Source: Chara braunii
Lineage: Eukaryota; Streptophyta; Charophyceae; Charales; Characeae
Assembly: GCA_003427395.1 (NCBI GenBank)
Contig: BFEA01000298.1
Span: 1,313,819-1,377,818 of the forward strand
Reading direction: 5' to 3'
Length of the DNA stretch: 64,000 nucleotides
Each line of letters starts with the position of its first letter. Position 1 is the stretch's first letter. Under the pieces are notes generated by a model, which was not told where the DNA came from, searched no databases, and saw nothing but the letters and a program-made list of their open reading frames with translations. Below are positions 53,558 through 64,000 of the stretch, piece after piece. The position numbers and the translations under genes are program-made.

Positions 53558-55904
53558 CCCTTTTCTTCCTCTTCTTCTTCTTGTTGTTGTTGATCAGGAA
53601 GGTCGCGCGTCAACACTCACTGTACGTATACCCAAAAAAAAAAAAAAAAAAAAAAAGATCGGCTGATTACCGATCGGGCTAGATGACGATGAAGTGACCG
53701 CCCAATCAGGTGTATAATAGGGGGATGCATCGAAGTAGATAAGGAGATGATTCGGGCCAACTGACGATGAAGTGGCCGCCTGGATCCTCATAATAATTAG
53801 GACACCACCACATCAGGAGACTGCTGATTTTTCGGAACCCCCTGCGCATCACAGATGTGATAAGCCAGAATCCGTACTCAACGGCCTCCCTTCGGTGGGC
53901 GTATCCCTGCCGAGCTACCAGTCCACAGTACGAGAGCTACTCAGTTGCAATCGCAGAGGTGGACCAACCGAGGGCGTTTCTCGTTCGCTGTAGCATAGGG
54001 GGTACGCGCGGTAATACGCCTATCGGACCCGCACACGAACCGACATCTTGGGGGGCTGAAGTCCCAAGCGCGGCTCGACGTCGGTCGACTAGGACGCATC
54101 CCACACACCACGCGCACACCACTTTTACGGACACAAAAATAAAACACATGCACACACGCACACATACGTACAACGCGACGCAACACGAGCAACACGACAA
54201 CTCTCCTAGCTCCTCGGTAGCCGTCCCATAACTCCCTGATGCAGAATTCGAATAGGCGTCGCGCGCGAGACTTGATATAAACTGCGCGGACGCGAGGGTT
54301 AACTCATATCGACTCGCAATGCAGGCGTACGCAAGCAATTGCGATGATGGCGTACTATGTGGTACCCACACTCGCGCGAACCTCGTTAATCTCGAGGGTC
54401 GCATTCGACACTCAAGTGTCGACTGACACGCGCCTTGAGGGTTAATCTCTCGACGCCAGACAACCGCCATGCGCGGTTGAAGACCACACCCTCTTCTGCA
54501 CCCTGTGCAGAGGGGTTGAGTAGACAACTTTAAGCTGTCGTGGCAGTCAGACATCAAGGGGTTTGACTTTGACGGCTGCCACGGACTACAACGTCCAACC
54601 ATAAAAACTCTAAAAAGCAGACGAATAGGCCGAAGCCCCCCCCCTTGTTCCAACCGGGGCCATAATCTTTGGGGTATCCTCTCTCTCCTCGGGTGATGCC
54701 CAAGGCGTACAATAACCTCAAGCATTTGCATCTACGTGCGAGCCTCACGATCCTATAACTTTTAGGCGTTGGGGCGGCGAAGCTTCGCACGCAGGATTTT
54801 AACATAAGGCCGCGCGATCGCCGGCTAGTCCCATACCGACCAACGATGCCAATCATATGTGGTAATCGCGGCTCTGGCCTCGCGATATTGAATGGTTGAA
54901 GGAACACGTCGCGAGGGGGTACCCCTCACGATATTGAACGACTGAAAGATACGCCGTTCGGCCCTCGCGACATTTCCGCCTTTCAGGCGGAGTGTCCTGC
55001 CGGCCAAAATAAATAGGCTCTATGCGAGGGGAGACTCCTCCCCTTCAGGGCCTAGGGCTTGGGATGTCCTGGACAAGGACCTTGAATCCCGGCCCAGGAC
55101 CAATGTCCGACCAAGAAAGTCCCAAAACGCAAATAGGCAGACGGGAGGGTCTTCCCTGTCCTTCAATCCCAAATTTTACGCGGTGTTAACATGACCTCTT
55201 AGGCCTCCAGAACACTCATCGTACGTATGCCCACGCATATATACAAAAGGGGGATAGAGTTGTGACGATCACTTCTCACAGGCACAGTGGAACTCCTCAC
55301 AACCATGTATACGTATGGAGTCGCAGGCAGTCCAAATCCAAAAACCGAATCACAAGACATACCTGCAATCACACCAAGAATCAAACGACAAAGCACACAC
55401 TACACGGAGTCAACCCCAACCATTCTCTATGCTCATACCCCTTTGCTTTAGCCATACACGCCCCAATCGCCGACCCAACCAACCTCAATTAAATACTCAG
55501 TACCTTTGTTAAATGACCATTCAATAAAAGTCCGGGTGAAACCCTTAACAAACAGTAAAACCACCATGGCTAAATCCTTTTGGTTTGAGTATGGGGAGTG
55601 AGTTGGAATTGAGTCGAAGACTGACGAATCGGCAACCAACCTGTTATCAGTGATAACATAATGTGATCCTTGTAGGATCAAGCTGAAACTAGTCTCAATC
55701 CTGGATCAGACACTCCAAAGGACCTGTAACACAAGATAGGTCAAATGCCCGAACTATATCATCAACATATGGGGAATAAACCTCCATAGTACGTTTTTAC
55801 TCAAAGCTACCTGCCAACTAAAGTTCAAGCCTGCCTCTAAGCCAGTGCCCAAGCAAAGGTAGGCTAATGGTTGAATCTCCTCTACTCAGGGTGGATTGCC
55901 AAAA
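53558..55904. other. 3' flank of Ty3-C, LTR not delimited
   Basis: Contains an A23 run (53634-53656), two copies of GACGATGAAGTGRCCGCC (about 53686 and 53764), a 20-base exact copy of Ty3-C linker sequence (53826-53845, identical to 48003-48022), a CA-rich tract (54100-54180) and two near-repeats beginning CTCGCGATATTGAA (about 54881) and CTCACGATATTGAA (54926). AACACTCA..GTACGTATRCCCA occurs at 53612 and 55211 and could mark related ends. The 264-codon minus frame 53937-54731 is considered spurious. Confidence 0.4.
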
Positions 55905-56520
55905 TCGTCACCTGTCAAAATATAATCTAACTCTTCTAATTTAGGAAAAATTTCGGCAGCGCTTCCTGTAGGAAAAATGTCTTTTCAGAATTTATACAAG
56001 CTTAAACGTCAAAAGCAGGAGTAATCTATGACTCTTGAACGTCAAGTTTTGTCTAACTCTCTGAATTGGTAAAAAATTTGGGCATCACCCCTTTTGGAAT
56101 TGGGGATTTCCCAGATTTATACCAAGTCAAAATTGAGCTCGGCCCCCAACCTTGAGCCCAATTTAGACAAAATCTGACTAACTCCTTAGTTTTGCAGAAA
56201 TTTCGGCAGCACTCCCCCTAGAAAAGTGCTCTACCAAAATTTATACAAAGCCAAGTTTAGAATCTGAGACTAATTCTGACATCCCAAAGCCCAATTTTGT
56301 CTAACTCCCTGAATTAGCAAAAAATTGAGCAGCACTCCCTTTCGAAAAGGAGGCTTTCCAGATTTTCACTAAGTCAGATATGTCGAAAAGACAAGCTGAA
56401 CTTTGACAAGTCAAAATTTATCTAACTCCTTGAATCTGTAGAAATTTCGGCAGCTCTTCCCGTAGAGAAAGTAGCTTACCAGAATTTATACAGGTCCAAG
56501 TATAATAGCGAGTCTCAGAA
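55905..56520 (+). repeat. 121-126 bp repeat, five copies, each with a small hairpin
   Basis: CTAACTC starts at 55927, 56053, 56178, 56301 and 56422. Each unit continues with a variant of AATTTCGGCAGCACTCCC, a short hairpin and CAGAATTTATACAAG. Hairpin stems differ between copies (TTCC/GGAA, CCCC/GGGG, AGCACT/AGTGCT, CTCC/GGAG, CTCT/AGAG) while their place is fixed. Confidence 0.8.
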
Positions 56521-56789
56521 AATGCGAGAATCGATCTAAGTAAAATAAAGTCAGCTCAGACAATGCAGGAATTGACCTAACTCCTATCGCTCTAGCATGT
56601 GGCGAACCTCTAAAGCAACTACCTGTCAACCTGAAACCCAGACCAAGCAGTAATCTCACTCAGGCACATGCAGGCCAAACCACAAAGGTAAGTACTCTCA
56701 CCAACCCCAAGTTTCTTTAGCAAATAATAGTTCATGACCTTTTAGTGAGTTATCCCCTCATACCCAACTTACATAAGGCATAGGTCAGG

Positions 56790-57720
56790 GCACCTGAACT
56801 TACAGAGCGCACCCAACTTAGCCAGGCCCAAAGTCAGAATACCTAAACTTATAGAGCGTTCTGACTTGGCCAGGTATACACAAACAGAGGGCACAACTAC
56901 TTCTCTCTTCTTTGGACGTATGACTAGACCACTCTAGTCGCCCTGAACTGTTTAAATAGCCAAATTATATATACTTCTCTTAACTTAGTCTTCAAAGGGA
57001 CATAGGGCTGAGCCGCTCAACTTAGAACACTGCTCAGCCTGCCCAAGTTTACCTTCAGTTATACCTCTTAGTTATACTCTCTTCAGTTGTGATAAACCAT
57101 AGTCAGGCTACCTAAACTTATAGAGCGGCCTGACTAGCCTGTTCTTAATAGCATAGTAATACAATATAGCCAGAGTTATATTCATTGGGTTCCAACATGT
57201 GCGAGGCATTGGGTCAGACTACCTAAGCTTATAGAGCGGTTTGATCCTCATCCAGGTTCGTTTCTCTCTGATCCAATCTGTGCGAGGCAGTGGGATAGGC
57301 TACCTAAACTTATAGAGCGGCCTGTCCCCTGCCAGAATTATTCCCTCAGAACAAAACAGGAGAAGGGCTGAACCACCTAAGCTTATAGAGCGGTTCAGAC
57401 CTTCTCATTCAGAACCAAAGAAATTGTGAGAACCCCAAACAAAACGAGGCAACCCAAGGTACCTAAACTTATAGAGCGCCTTGGGTTCCTGAAAGTCACT
57501 CACAGTCAAACCCCCACAAGTCCGAGCAGCCAGGACACCTAAACTTATAGAGCATCCTGACCCTCCATGCAATTCACAGCACCAGGTCTCCCCAAACTGA
57601 TGGGGACATCCCAGCCTCAAGAGCTTCAGGCTACCTAAACTTATAGAGCGGCCTGAGGCTCCATGCAATCCAAAAATAAACAAAGCGCTGGGCTTCCCCA
57701 AACTTAAGGGGACCTCCCAG
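56790..57720 (+). repeat. Series of stem-loops with invariant loop and covarying stems
   Basis: The loop CCTAAACTTATAGAGCG (one or two substitutions in some) occurs at about 56793, 56842, 57111, 57222, 57303, 57376, 57462, 57538 and 57633. In at least seven the flanks are complementary although different: AGTCAGAA/TTCTGACT, TAGTCAGGC/GCCTGACTA, GGGTCAGAC/GTTTGATCC (two G-U), GGGATAGGC/GCCTGTCCC (one G-U), CTGAACC/GGTTCAG within a 13/14 pairing, AACCCAAGG/CCTTGGGTT and AGCTTCAGGC/GCCTGAGGCT (one G-U). The copy at 57538 has a 5-bp stem and the first copy none. Diverged hairpins lie at 56922, 57005, 57586 and 57690. Function unknown. Confidence 0.8.
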
Positions 57721-60040
57721 CCTTAGTGACCCAGTCAACCTGCACACAATACTGCCTTCCTTCCCACCTTTCCCCAGATGCAACCCATTTCGTTCGCAAT
57801 CTGCTTTCAGGCAATCAACAAAGTCTGAAGCTGAAGTTGGCACACACATTCCTTTACTTTAGTCTGACTTATATTTTGACAGTCAAACCAAAATCAAAGT
57901 ACATGAGTCACGCAGTACACTCAATCAAATCATAGAGAGATATACAAATAGGGGTTATAGTTGGTTTATAGAGGGAGTCAAGGAATTACCACTCAGTTCC
58001 ATGCCTCCAGGACTCCGCCTGAGTCCCGGCAGAGCTCCCGCACTCGGTGGGGCGACCTCCCACAAAGGCCTTGGCGCGGGTTACGGGCGCATCAAGAAAG
58101 GTGCTCTCAGACTTGCGCGAGAGGGCCTTGTTATCTTGATGCGCCTGAGGGCCCCACAATGGCAGCCAGCTGACGCTTGGCCAATGAAATCAGACTGCCG
58201 AATCAACCCCCTGACGGCCTCCTAAATCGCAGCACTAACCCTTTACTCATCCCGCCTGGCCACCTCCCCAACAACCTGAATCAGTCCAGCCGTGGCATGC
58301 AGCAACATGTAGTAACCGACAACAACAATCCGCCCGCAGCAGCAGTGCACAACGGCGGTCAGTAGCAATGGCAGCAGCCAACAATAGCCACAGTCCGCAC
58401 ATAGTCCGCAAACGCATCAGTAGTCAACTGCAGTCGCTTGCCACAGCCTGCCGCACCCCACAGTATGGGGCAACCATCAGCAGCCATTCACAACCGACAG
58501 ACGGCGTGGTAGTTCGCAGCAATCGCTATCCGGCAGCAGTAGCAGTTTGCATGCAGTATGCAGCCCCCATTTGCGTACAGCCACCAGTAGTCCGCAGCTG
58601 CTCGCCGCGGTCAACAACACTATACAGCGGCCCTACAGTCCTTGCGGCCACCTTCCCGCTGCTTCTTTTGCCCCTGGGTGAACACCGCCCCAGTCCGCTT
58701 ATAAGTTTTCGGCGTCTGCAGTTGGCTCCTTACGGCGCTCGTCGTCTGATACTTCAACAACTCTTCGGGGGGCTGACCGGCCGCCCTCATCCAGTGTCAC
58801 CACAACAGCAAGCTATCCGCTCAGCACGGTGGGGGTCTTGGCCGCAGCAATGCATCTCGCGTCCTACTATCTGAAACGAAACTGAGCCTACCGCGAAGGC
58901 TCAAACATGCACCAACTCCTAGGGGTCGCGAGCCAGACCCACATCTATGCCTGTAAAGACAGAATGAATCTGTCCCTGATACATGGGCACCTGCAATACT
59001 ACGGTGAGTGCCACCCACCCAGGCTCTCTTACTCTTCCGTCCTTCCCCCCTCTGTACACCGCCCCCTGATGAGTATGCATTCACACTTACCGTCTTCAGA
59101 GCGGACAGGGTCCAAATGAACCTTCCGCCTGAGCATGACTACGTACACCAGCACCCCACTAACCGCTCTCCCCAGCGCAGCTCCTCCCGCCTACTCCTCC
59201 AAACCGGCTACCCCACCGAAAAATCCGACACAGTCATTGGATTCGCAATGGCCTCGAATCCCCTACTAACCTCCTGTCGCCCCCGATCTCAACATGAATC
59301 GAGCGAGCCTTCCCCCTTCTCGCTCCGCCACTCCGCCATCTCCACGCAACACTTGTTGCTTCTTACGCACAATCTACTAATCCCCATGCCATCCTAACAC
59401 CACTAAAAGATTCGCCCTGTCAGAAAACCCCCACTTTGACTCCTCCTCCGCCTGTATCCATTAGGAATCGTGCAGACTATGAGCTCCTCCGTCTGCCATA
59501 TCCGACCTCCCCGCGCAGCTCTCCTCTCTCCCCCTTCAAAACTAACACTCCGTAGCGAGAACTAGCTCTTCCATCAAACTCGCCCGGCCCCAAAACCCCG
59601 AATCGCGCTCTTCCCCCGTCAGAAAGTCGCCAACAATCACGTCGGCTCTCTCTCTCTTCCACTGCGCTCCGTCCCACTCCCGCCATCAACAACCCACTGT
59701 GCCTCGCACGCACCTATCGTCGTTTCCCATCCAGGTTCGCCCTGCCTCCCAACAATCTGCGGCCCGTGTTGTCGTCAACGAATTTTCGCAACACCTCTCG
59801 GCCGTTTCGCAGCACTCGACAATTCTGCTCGTCACAATGAAATCCTCGAAAAGAACAAGGAAGCGGGCCGACCGATAACTAGTCTTAGAAAACTCCCCCG
59901 CCCTGCTCTCTGGCCCGCCGCTCAACAATCCGCTTCCCCCTACCCCACTGCTATACCCGCACGAACCTAGCTTCTTTCGAGGCCGGGTTCGGGCGGACAC
60001 CTCCGACTCAGGCACCCAACTTTAACGGTTAGTGCCCCGG
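57721..60040. other. Unassigned, GC-rich and CAG-rich stretch
   Basis: Plus frame 58368-58874 (ATG, 169 codons) lies in CAGCAGT-rich sequence with no domain; I doubt it is a gene. No other candidate was found. Confidence 0.35.
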
Positions 60041-60960
60041 CCCCCTTTTTCCGGAGCCCTGCGTATCATCCCTACGCACGGGCCAAGCAAGTCTTCTCTA
60101 TATTGTTCCGGTTTAAACAAGTCCTTCTGAGGACCCCGGCACTCGCAGCACCCTGCGGCCTTTCAAAGTCCGCGCGGCCACGGCATTGCCTCGTCCTACT
60201 GGCACGAACCTGCCCCCCCCCCTTTTTTTCTTTTCTTCTTTGTATGCACTCGGCGCGGTCCGCGTCCGGGTTCGTTGCGAACTTATTCCCTAGTCAAACA
60301 ACCTTCCCCATTTCTCGTTCGGCCGCGTCAGCAGTGGGCCGACCCCGAAGAGCCACACCAGAGCATCACATCTAAGGCATAGATCCCCCTCTCTCGCCTT
60401 TCGTACGCCCCTAACCCGGTTCCCATCCGGGTTCATTTCGTGGGTACGACCTCGCCTCGGGGTTTGGGCAGATCCTCCTCGTGTCACCGATCCCCCCCAG
60501 AGGTCCCTTCGCCTTACACACCTCGGCCATGGCACGGGCCACGACCCCCGTCCGGGTTCACTCCCGGATCCTCGCAGATCGCGCCTGCACGTTGGCCCAT
60601 GCCCGGCCCCCTTCTCCTTCCTCAACGGTTGCAGCGCCTCGGGGCGTACCAGAGCCCGCACGGCCTAGGCGGATCGACGCTGCATGACCCCCCCCTCGCA
60701 CGCGCGCACCTGGTCTGTCTTCGCATCCGGGCTCCTTCCCCGACTTTATGCATATAGCCCCTTGCGCACGGGCCATACCACTCCTCCCCATGTCACCGCC
60801 TTCACCGGACGCACCGGTGGACAACGCCCAAGCTAACACCCGAGGCCAATTGGCATGTACCCTGCCGGCTCCATGTCCGGATTCTCTCGAATTTTTATGC
60901 CCCCGTCCTCATGCGGGGGCCAGGCAGGTCCCCTTGGTATCGTTCAGCCCTTAAGAGATG
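60041..60960 (+). repeat. Diverged ~150-bp GC-rich repeats
   Basis: GTCCGGGTTC or close variants recur at about 60266, 60426, 60547, 60725 and 60871, and GCACGGGCCA-type words at 60075, 60533 and 60766. The period is loose, about 120-180 bases. Open frames across it on both strands are likely by-products. Confidence 0.5.
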
Positions 60961-61107
60961 CCCCAGAGGACCCAACCTGGGCCGCGCCGACAACTGGCCC
61001 TAGGCAAGTTGGAACGCCTGGCTTCACCTACCGGTTCCGCCCTTCAGCGCCAGCTTGCTTTCCATTAGCTCGCAGATGCGCTCGGTTCCGCGCATGCATA
61101 CGAGCGT

Positions 61108-61131
61108 AAAAAAAAAAAAAAAAAAAAAAAA
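61108..61131 (+). repeat. A24 homopolymer followed by AT-rich sequence
   Basis: Follows GC-rich sequence and precedes AT-rich sequence, as the tail of a reverse-transcribed element would. No LINE or SINE body was identified upstream. Confidence 0.6.
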
Positions 61132-61299
61132 TAGTAGCAAAAATTTGAAATAAATAAATTATACATAGATAAATATGCATATAACCCCACAACTTGCGGC
61201 AACCGGGCGGGAATCGTGGCTGCCACGACTATAAAAGGCGAGGGGGATAGTCCCACGGGCCCATCAACCCCTCAAGCCTTTCGCCGCTCCCGCACCGTC

Positions 61300-61372
61300 G
61301 TCCGCCGGACTCGATCTCCGCACCTCTGCCACAATAGTCCAATGCCGTAACCAATAGGGCTAAGCCCAAACC
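61300..61372 (-). ncRNA. tRNA-like pol III promoter head (minus)
   Basis: The minus strand has TAGCCCTATTGG (61351-61362, A-box-like) and AGATCGAGTCC (61307-61317, B-box-like). The 55 bases align without gaps with the plus-strand element at 42.68 kb (AGCC, GGTTAC, GACT and GATCGA in register). Confidence 0.45.
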
Positions 61373-61403
61373 TGTAACCAACAGGCGCGGCTTCCCTCAT
61401 AAA

Positions 61404-62318
61404 GTGATACCGTATGGCGCCTCGGGCCAGGACACTGCCCCGACCACTCTTTCAGCCCACATTTGCACGCACTACCCCCAGGTGTCCGCATCGGCCTACC
61501 ATCCTGCGGCATTGCCATCCCGCGCGCCAGCCTGCGCGCCACCCCCGATCGCACGTGCCAATCGAAACGAGCTTCCCCCTCCTAATCAAACCAGTCACCC
61601 GGTCCGGGTTGGTCGGCTACCCCGGCCGCCCACTCAATCAGAGACATCACACGTGCGCCTTAAAATTGCGCACCCACGTACTCCCTACTGGGACAAGGCA
61701 GACCTTTGCCTACGTGCGGGCACTCAGAATCCAGGTTATCCGAGCCTTTCTGTCATTTGCAAAAACCAGGGCGGATACCCTTGTAAGGGTATTCGCGCCG
61801 ACAGCGCCAAGCAATCCAAGAAACAGTTAGGAATTAGTGTGGGTGGGAATTTTGATTTTTGCTCGCGCGATTGTTGTTTTTTTAATTTTTGCACGCCGCG
61901 TAAACCCGTTCCCCCGATTTGCATCCCCACGCCATCTTCCCTTCTTGCCACACGCTCCTTTCTTGCATGCCTTTTCATCTTCCCTCAACGAAGTCCAATC
62001 CTCTCCTTACCCATCATCGCGAGCGATTGGCTGTGTGATTGGGATGGTCGGATCAATGTGGTGAAAGCGGGAAGCGTGCACCACTTGAACGACCACCCGA
62101 ATCACACAGAACGCTCGACTCGCCTCTTTCGATCTTTCGGGAACCTTGGCCCTTCTTCTATCCTGGTCATCTATACCCCACGCTACCCTCACCTCGCGCT
62201 GACACCCCACCACGTTTTGCGATATAAATTCTCGCAGTCTCTTCCTCTCATTCTCTTTGATCCCGGTTGCAGTGCTGGGCGAGCTATGCGCGAGGTCCTC
62301 GGTGTGGAACAGGCTTGA
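61404..62318 (+). other. Longest open frame of the window (305 codons), probably not a gene
   Basis: Starts at GTG, lacks an early ATG, is Pro/Ser/His-rich and has no recognised domain. It lies in GC-rich repeat-like sequence where several frames are open. Listed because of its length only. Confidence 0.15.
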
Positions 62319-63726
62319 CGAGCCCAAGTGATGGGCGGAGTGGCGACGTGGGATGGGTTAAGCGATAGACTTGGGGTAGGACAGTTGGAGTGGCGGAGCG
62401 GTGGTGGAGATCGGACGCCAGCTGCGGCAGGGTCTTGTGGCTATGGTCGTCGGTGGTTCTGACGGATTTGGGGTTGGGCCCAACGTGGCCAGTCGTGTGA
62501 GGAATTTTGCATCTGAGGAACTCGCTTTTATCTCCATTGCTGCTTTGTCCAAGTATTGTGTGTGCAAGGTCCCGACGGATGGGTATTCGGTTGTATGCAT
62601 GTTGTGGTACGAGAGTCTATGGATGTTGAATGTCTCCCTTACCAAGAAGGTTGAACAAGTATATGTGTGGACGCTTACATGTGCGTTTCTGGAGAGTGAC
62701 AGGTGTCAACCGTCTGCATGGATGCACGAGGGTGTTGGATCTTCCTCCCTTCCCCGACCCTTTTTTCGATATTAACGCCACGTATATGCGCGGGATTGGC
62801 GTGAACATCTTCCCCTTCTCATTCCCTTCATGTGCACCGATGATCCGGGCGAAACAGGCTAGCCTCGCCCCACGATTTACACTCGATAACCGGAGAGATT
62901 AGTTGCTCGCATCTCCGCGACGCGGTTGATATCTTCACGACTCGACAGGACCCCGGATCCCCGATCCAGCATTCAGGTTGACGCAGGGAGAGAGAGAGAG
63001 AGAGAGTAAGGCGGGTTTTATGATATTTGCATGGAGCCAGCGTTCGTTTTCGGGGACGTGAGCGTGGGTCCCTGCTTGTGTTCAACCTTCGTATCTGTCC
63101 ACCGCAGCGTGCTGTTGACCTTCCCAATCGCATTCGACGATAGCGTGTATTGCAACATGGACGTGCGAAGCTGTGTGTCCAAATAACGGGCAACGGGGTT
63201 CGTTAAATTCCGTTTGACCCCGTTCAATCGCCCCAGGGGGCCCGTTGAATCCCATTTAACGGAAAAGAGGGAGTCTCCCGTTGAATCCGAAAAAATGGGA
63301 TGGGCGCGTTGGACCTCGGACAGGTGGCCGTACACGCCCAAACACTAAAAATAGGAAAAATAAAAATAAAACTTGACCCCTATTAACAGGGTGGGGTGGC
63401 TAAATATACCCCTCCCTTCCGAAAATCAAACTGCAATAGCGAAAAAAGTTGGGGCCACCCCATACCCCAACACTGTGAGCACATGTGTGTGCATGTTGGT
63501 GCATGCCCTAGTTATGTCCAGTCTCATTTCCGAAGGGCCCCTACAAATTAGCAAGGACCCCTCGTGGAGCAGAAATGGACATTAAAGTTCCAGTTTGTCT
63601 GCGTGGGCCGATAATATACAACCTGAACTCCCTTGACGACTGTGCATAACAGTTAGGGGTCACTAATTCTTTGTTTTCTCGGTTTTCTTTTGTTTTCGCA
63701 TTTTTATTTTCTTAGGAATGCATATA
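62319..63726. other. Unassigned stretch
   Basis: Plus frame 62401-62775 has no recognised domain. Short (GA)n at 62985-63007. At 63180-63310 the words CCGTTGAATCC and CCGTTCAATCG recur four times. Confidence 0.35.
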
Positions 63727-63935
63727 GTGGCCCTAAGAGCCTCTACTCACCATATGCACAAAAGACAACATATGGCGGCGTATTATTCCACATTCTAGCA
63801 GAAGATTCATTATAATTCTGCACATTTGCAATGGCCCTAAGGGCCTCTACTCACCACGTGCACAAAAGACAAAACATATGGCAGTGTATTATTCCACGTT
63901 CTAGCAGAAGATTCATTCTAATTCTGCACATTTGG
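63727..63935 (+). repeat. 104-bp tandem duplication
   Basis: TGGCCCTAAG starts at 63728 and 63832. Both units contain GCACAAAAGACAA, TATTATTCCAC and TTCTAGCAGAAGATTCATT at high identity. Confidence 0.95.
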
Positions 63936-64000
63936 TGAGTATTGCAGCCAAACCCTGAGAAATCTGCCCCCACATCCCCCAACCCCCAAAACACCCCCCC

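Larger units (their letters stand above)
46745..53560 (+). mobile_element. Ty3-C: relative of Ty3-B with PHD finger and three post-integrase genes
   Basis: Plus-strand order: end of gag, protease, linker, RT, RNase H, PHD finger, integrase, then three accessory frames. Protein-level similarity to Ty3-B is clear across pol (for example VDVLNVMKALDLRIP against IDVLNIVRALDH). Gag before 47010 is missing. Inactivating changes: protease Asp to Gly, deletion of the RT YMDD block, integrase Glu to Lys, and scattered stops. Confidence 0.85.

Noticed and set aside
53937-54731. 264-codon minus frame
   Set aside because: Long because of GC-rich sequence and a CA-rich tract (Cys/Val-rich stretch); no domain, and it lies in a probable LTR-like region.
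61404-62318. 305-codon plus frame as a gene
   Set aside because: No ATG until near its end, overlapping frames also open, no domain; kept only as a noted frame.

Overview
The window is repeat-dominated eukaryotic nuclear DNA with no intact, recognisable host gene. Retrotransposon lineages, a plant-like initiator-Met primer-binding-site remnant, fold-back elements and tRNA-like heads suggest a large green-lineage genome (charophyte alga or land plant). This is an inference of low confidence; nothing fixes the species. The assembly is a short-read scaffold: a Tn5/Nextera mosaic-end palindrome (7767-7800) abuts an 86-N gap (7801-7886), and a lone N lies at 10668.

Layout. 1-2.4 kb: decayed Ty3/gypsy element 'Ty3-A' (minus strand: gag, protease, start of RT, running off the edge). 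2.4-12.7 kb: satellite territory, with a 27-bp minisatellite, a 91-bp satellite present as two arrays in opposite orientation, a (GAA)n tract, ~162-bp and ~200-bp repeats, a 44-bp minisatellite and (TC)n. 15.5-19.1 kb: four head-to-tail paralogous genes of about 250-260 codons from a family I do not recognise, followed at 20.1-21.2 kb by a gag-like gene with a defective zinc knuckle. 23.6-29.9 kb: 'Ty3-B' (minus), a nearly complete gag-PR-RT-RH-IN element. 30.3-37.1 kb: three fold-back or TIR elements. 38.5-39.8 kb: 'Ty3-D', an integrase from another Ty3 clade (plus). 41.8-43.0 kb: duplicated unit with tRNA-like promoters. 46.7-53.6 kb: 'Ty3-C' (plus), a relative of Ty3-B with three extra genes after the integrase. 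55.9-57.7 kb: a long series of stem-loops. 58-64 kb: GC-rich repeats without convincing genes.

Main biological points. (1) Ty3-B and Ty3-C both carry a PHD-type zinc finger between RNase H and the integrase zinc-binding domain. (2) Ty3-C carries three further reading frames, two directly abutting, in the position where env lies in retroviruses. (3) The 15.5-19.1 kb array is four equal-sized tandem paralogs whose lesions are mainly in-frame stops; one copy is open. A faint resemblance between one of these and a Ty3-C accessory gene raises the possibility that both sets belong to one class of multi-gene retroelement. (4) At 56.8-57.7 kb one 17-19 base loop is enclosed again and again by different but self-complementary stems, a covariation pattern pointing to a structured RNA or a hairpin-based repeat. 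All retroelements here look immobile: catalytic residues are lost in protease, RT and integrase, and all three integrases have Lys where the catalytic Glu is expected.
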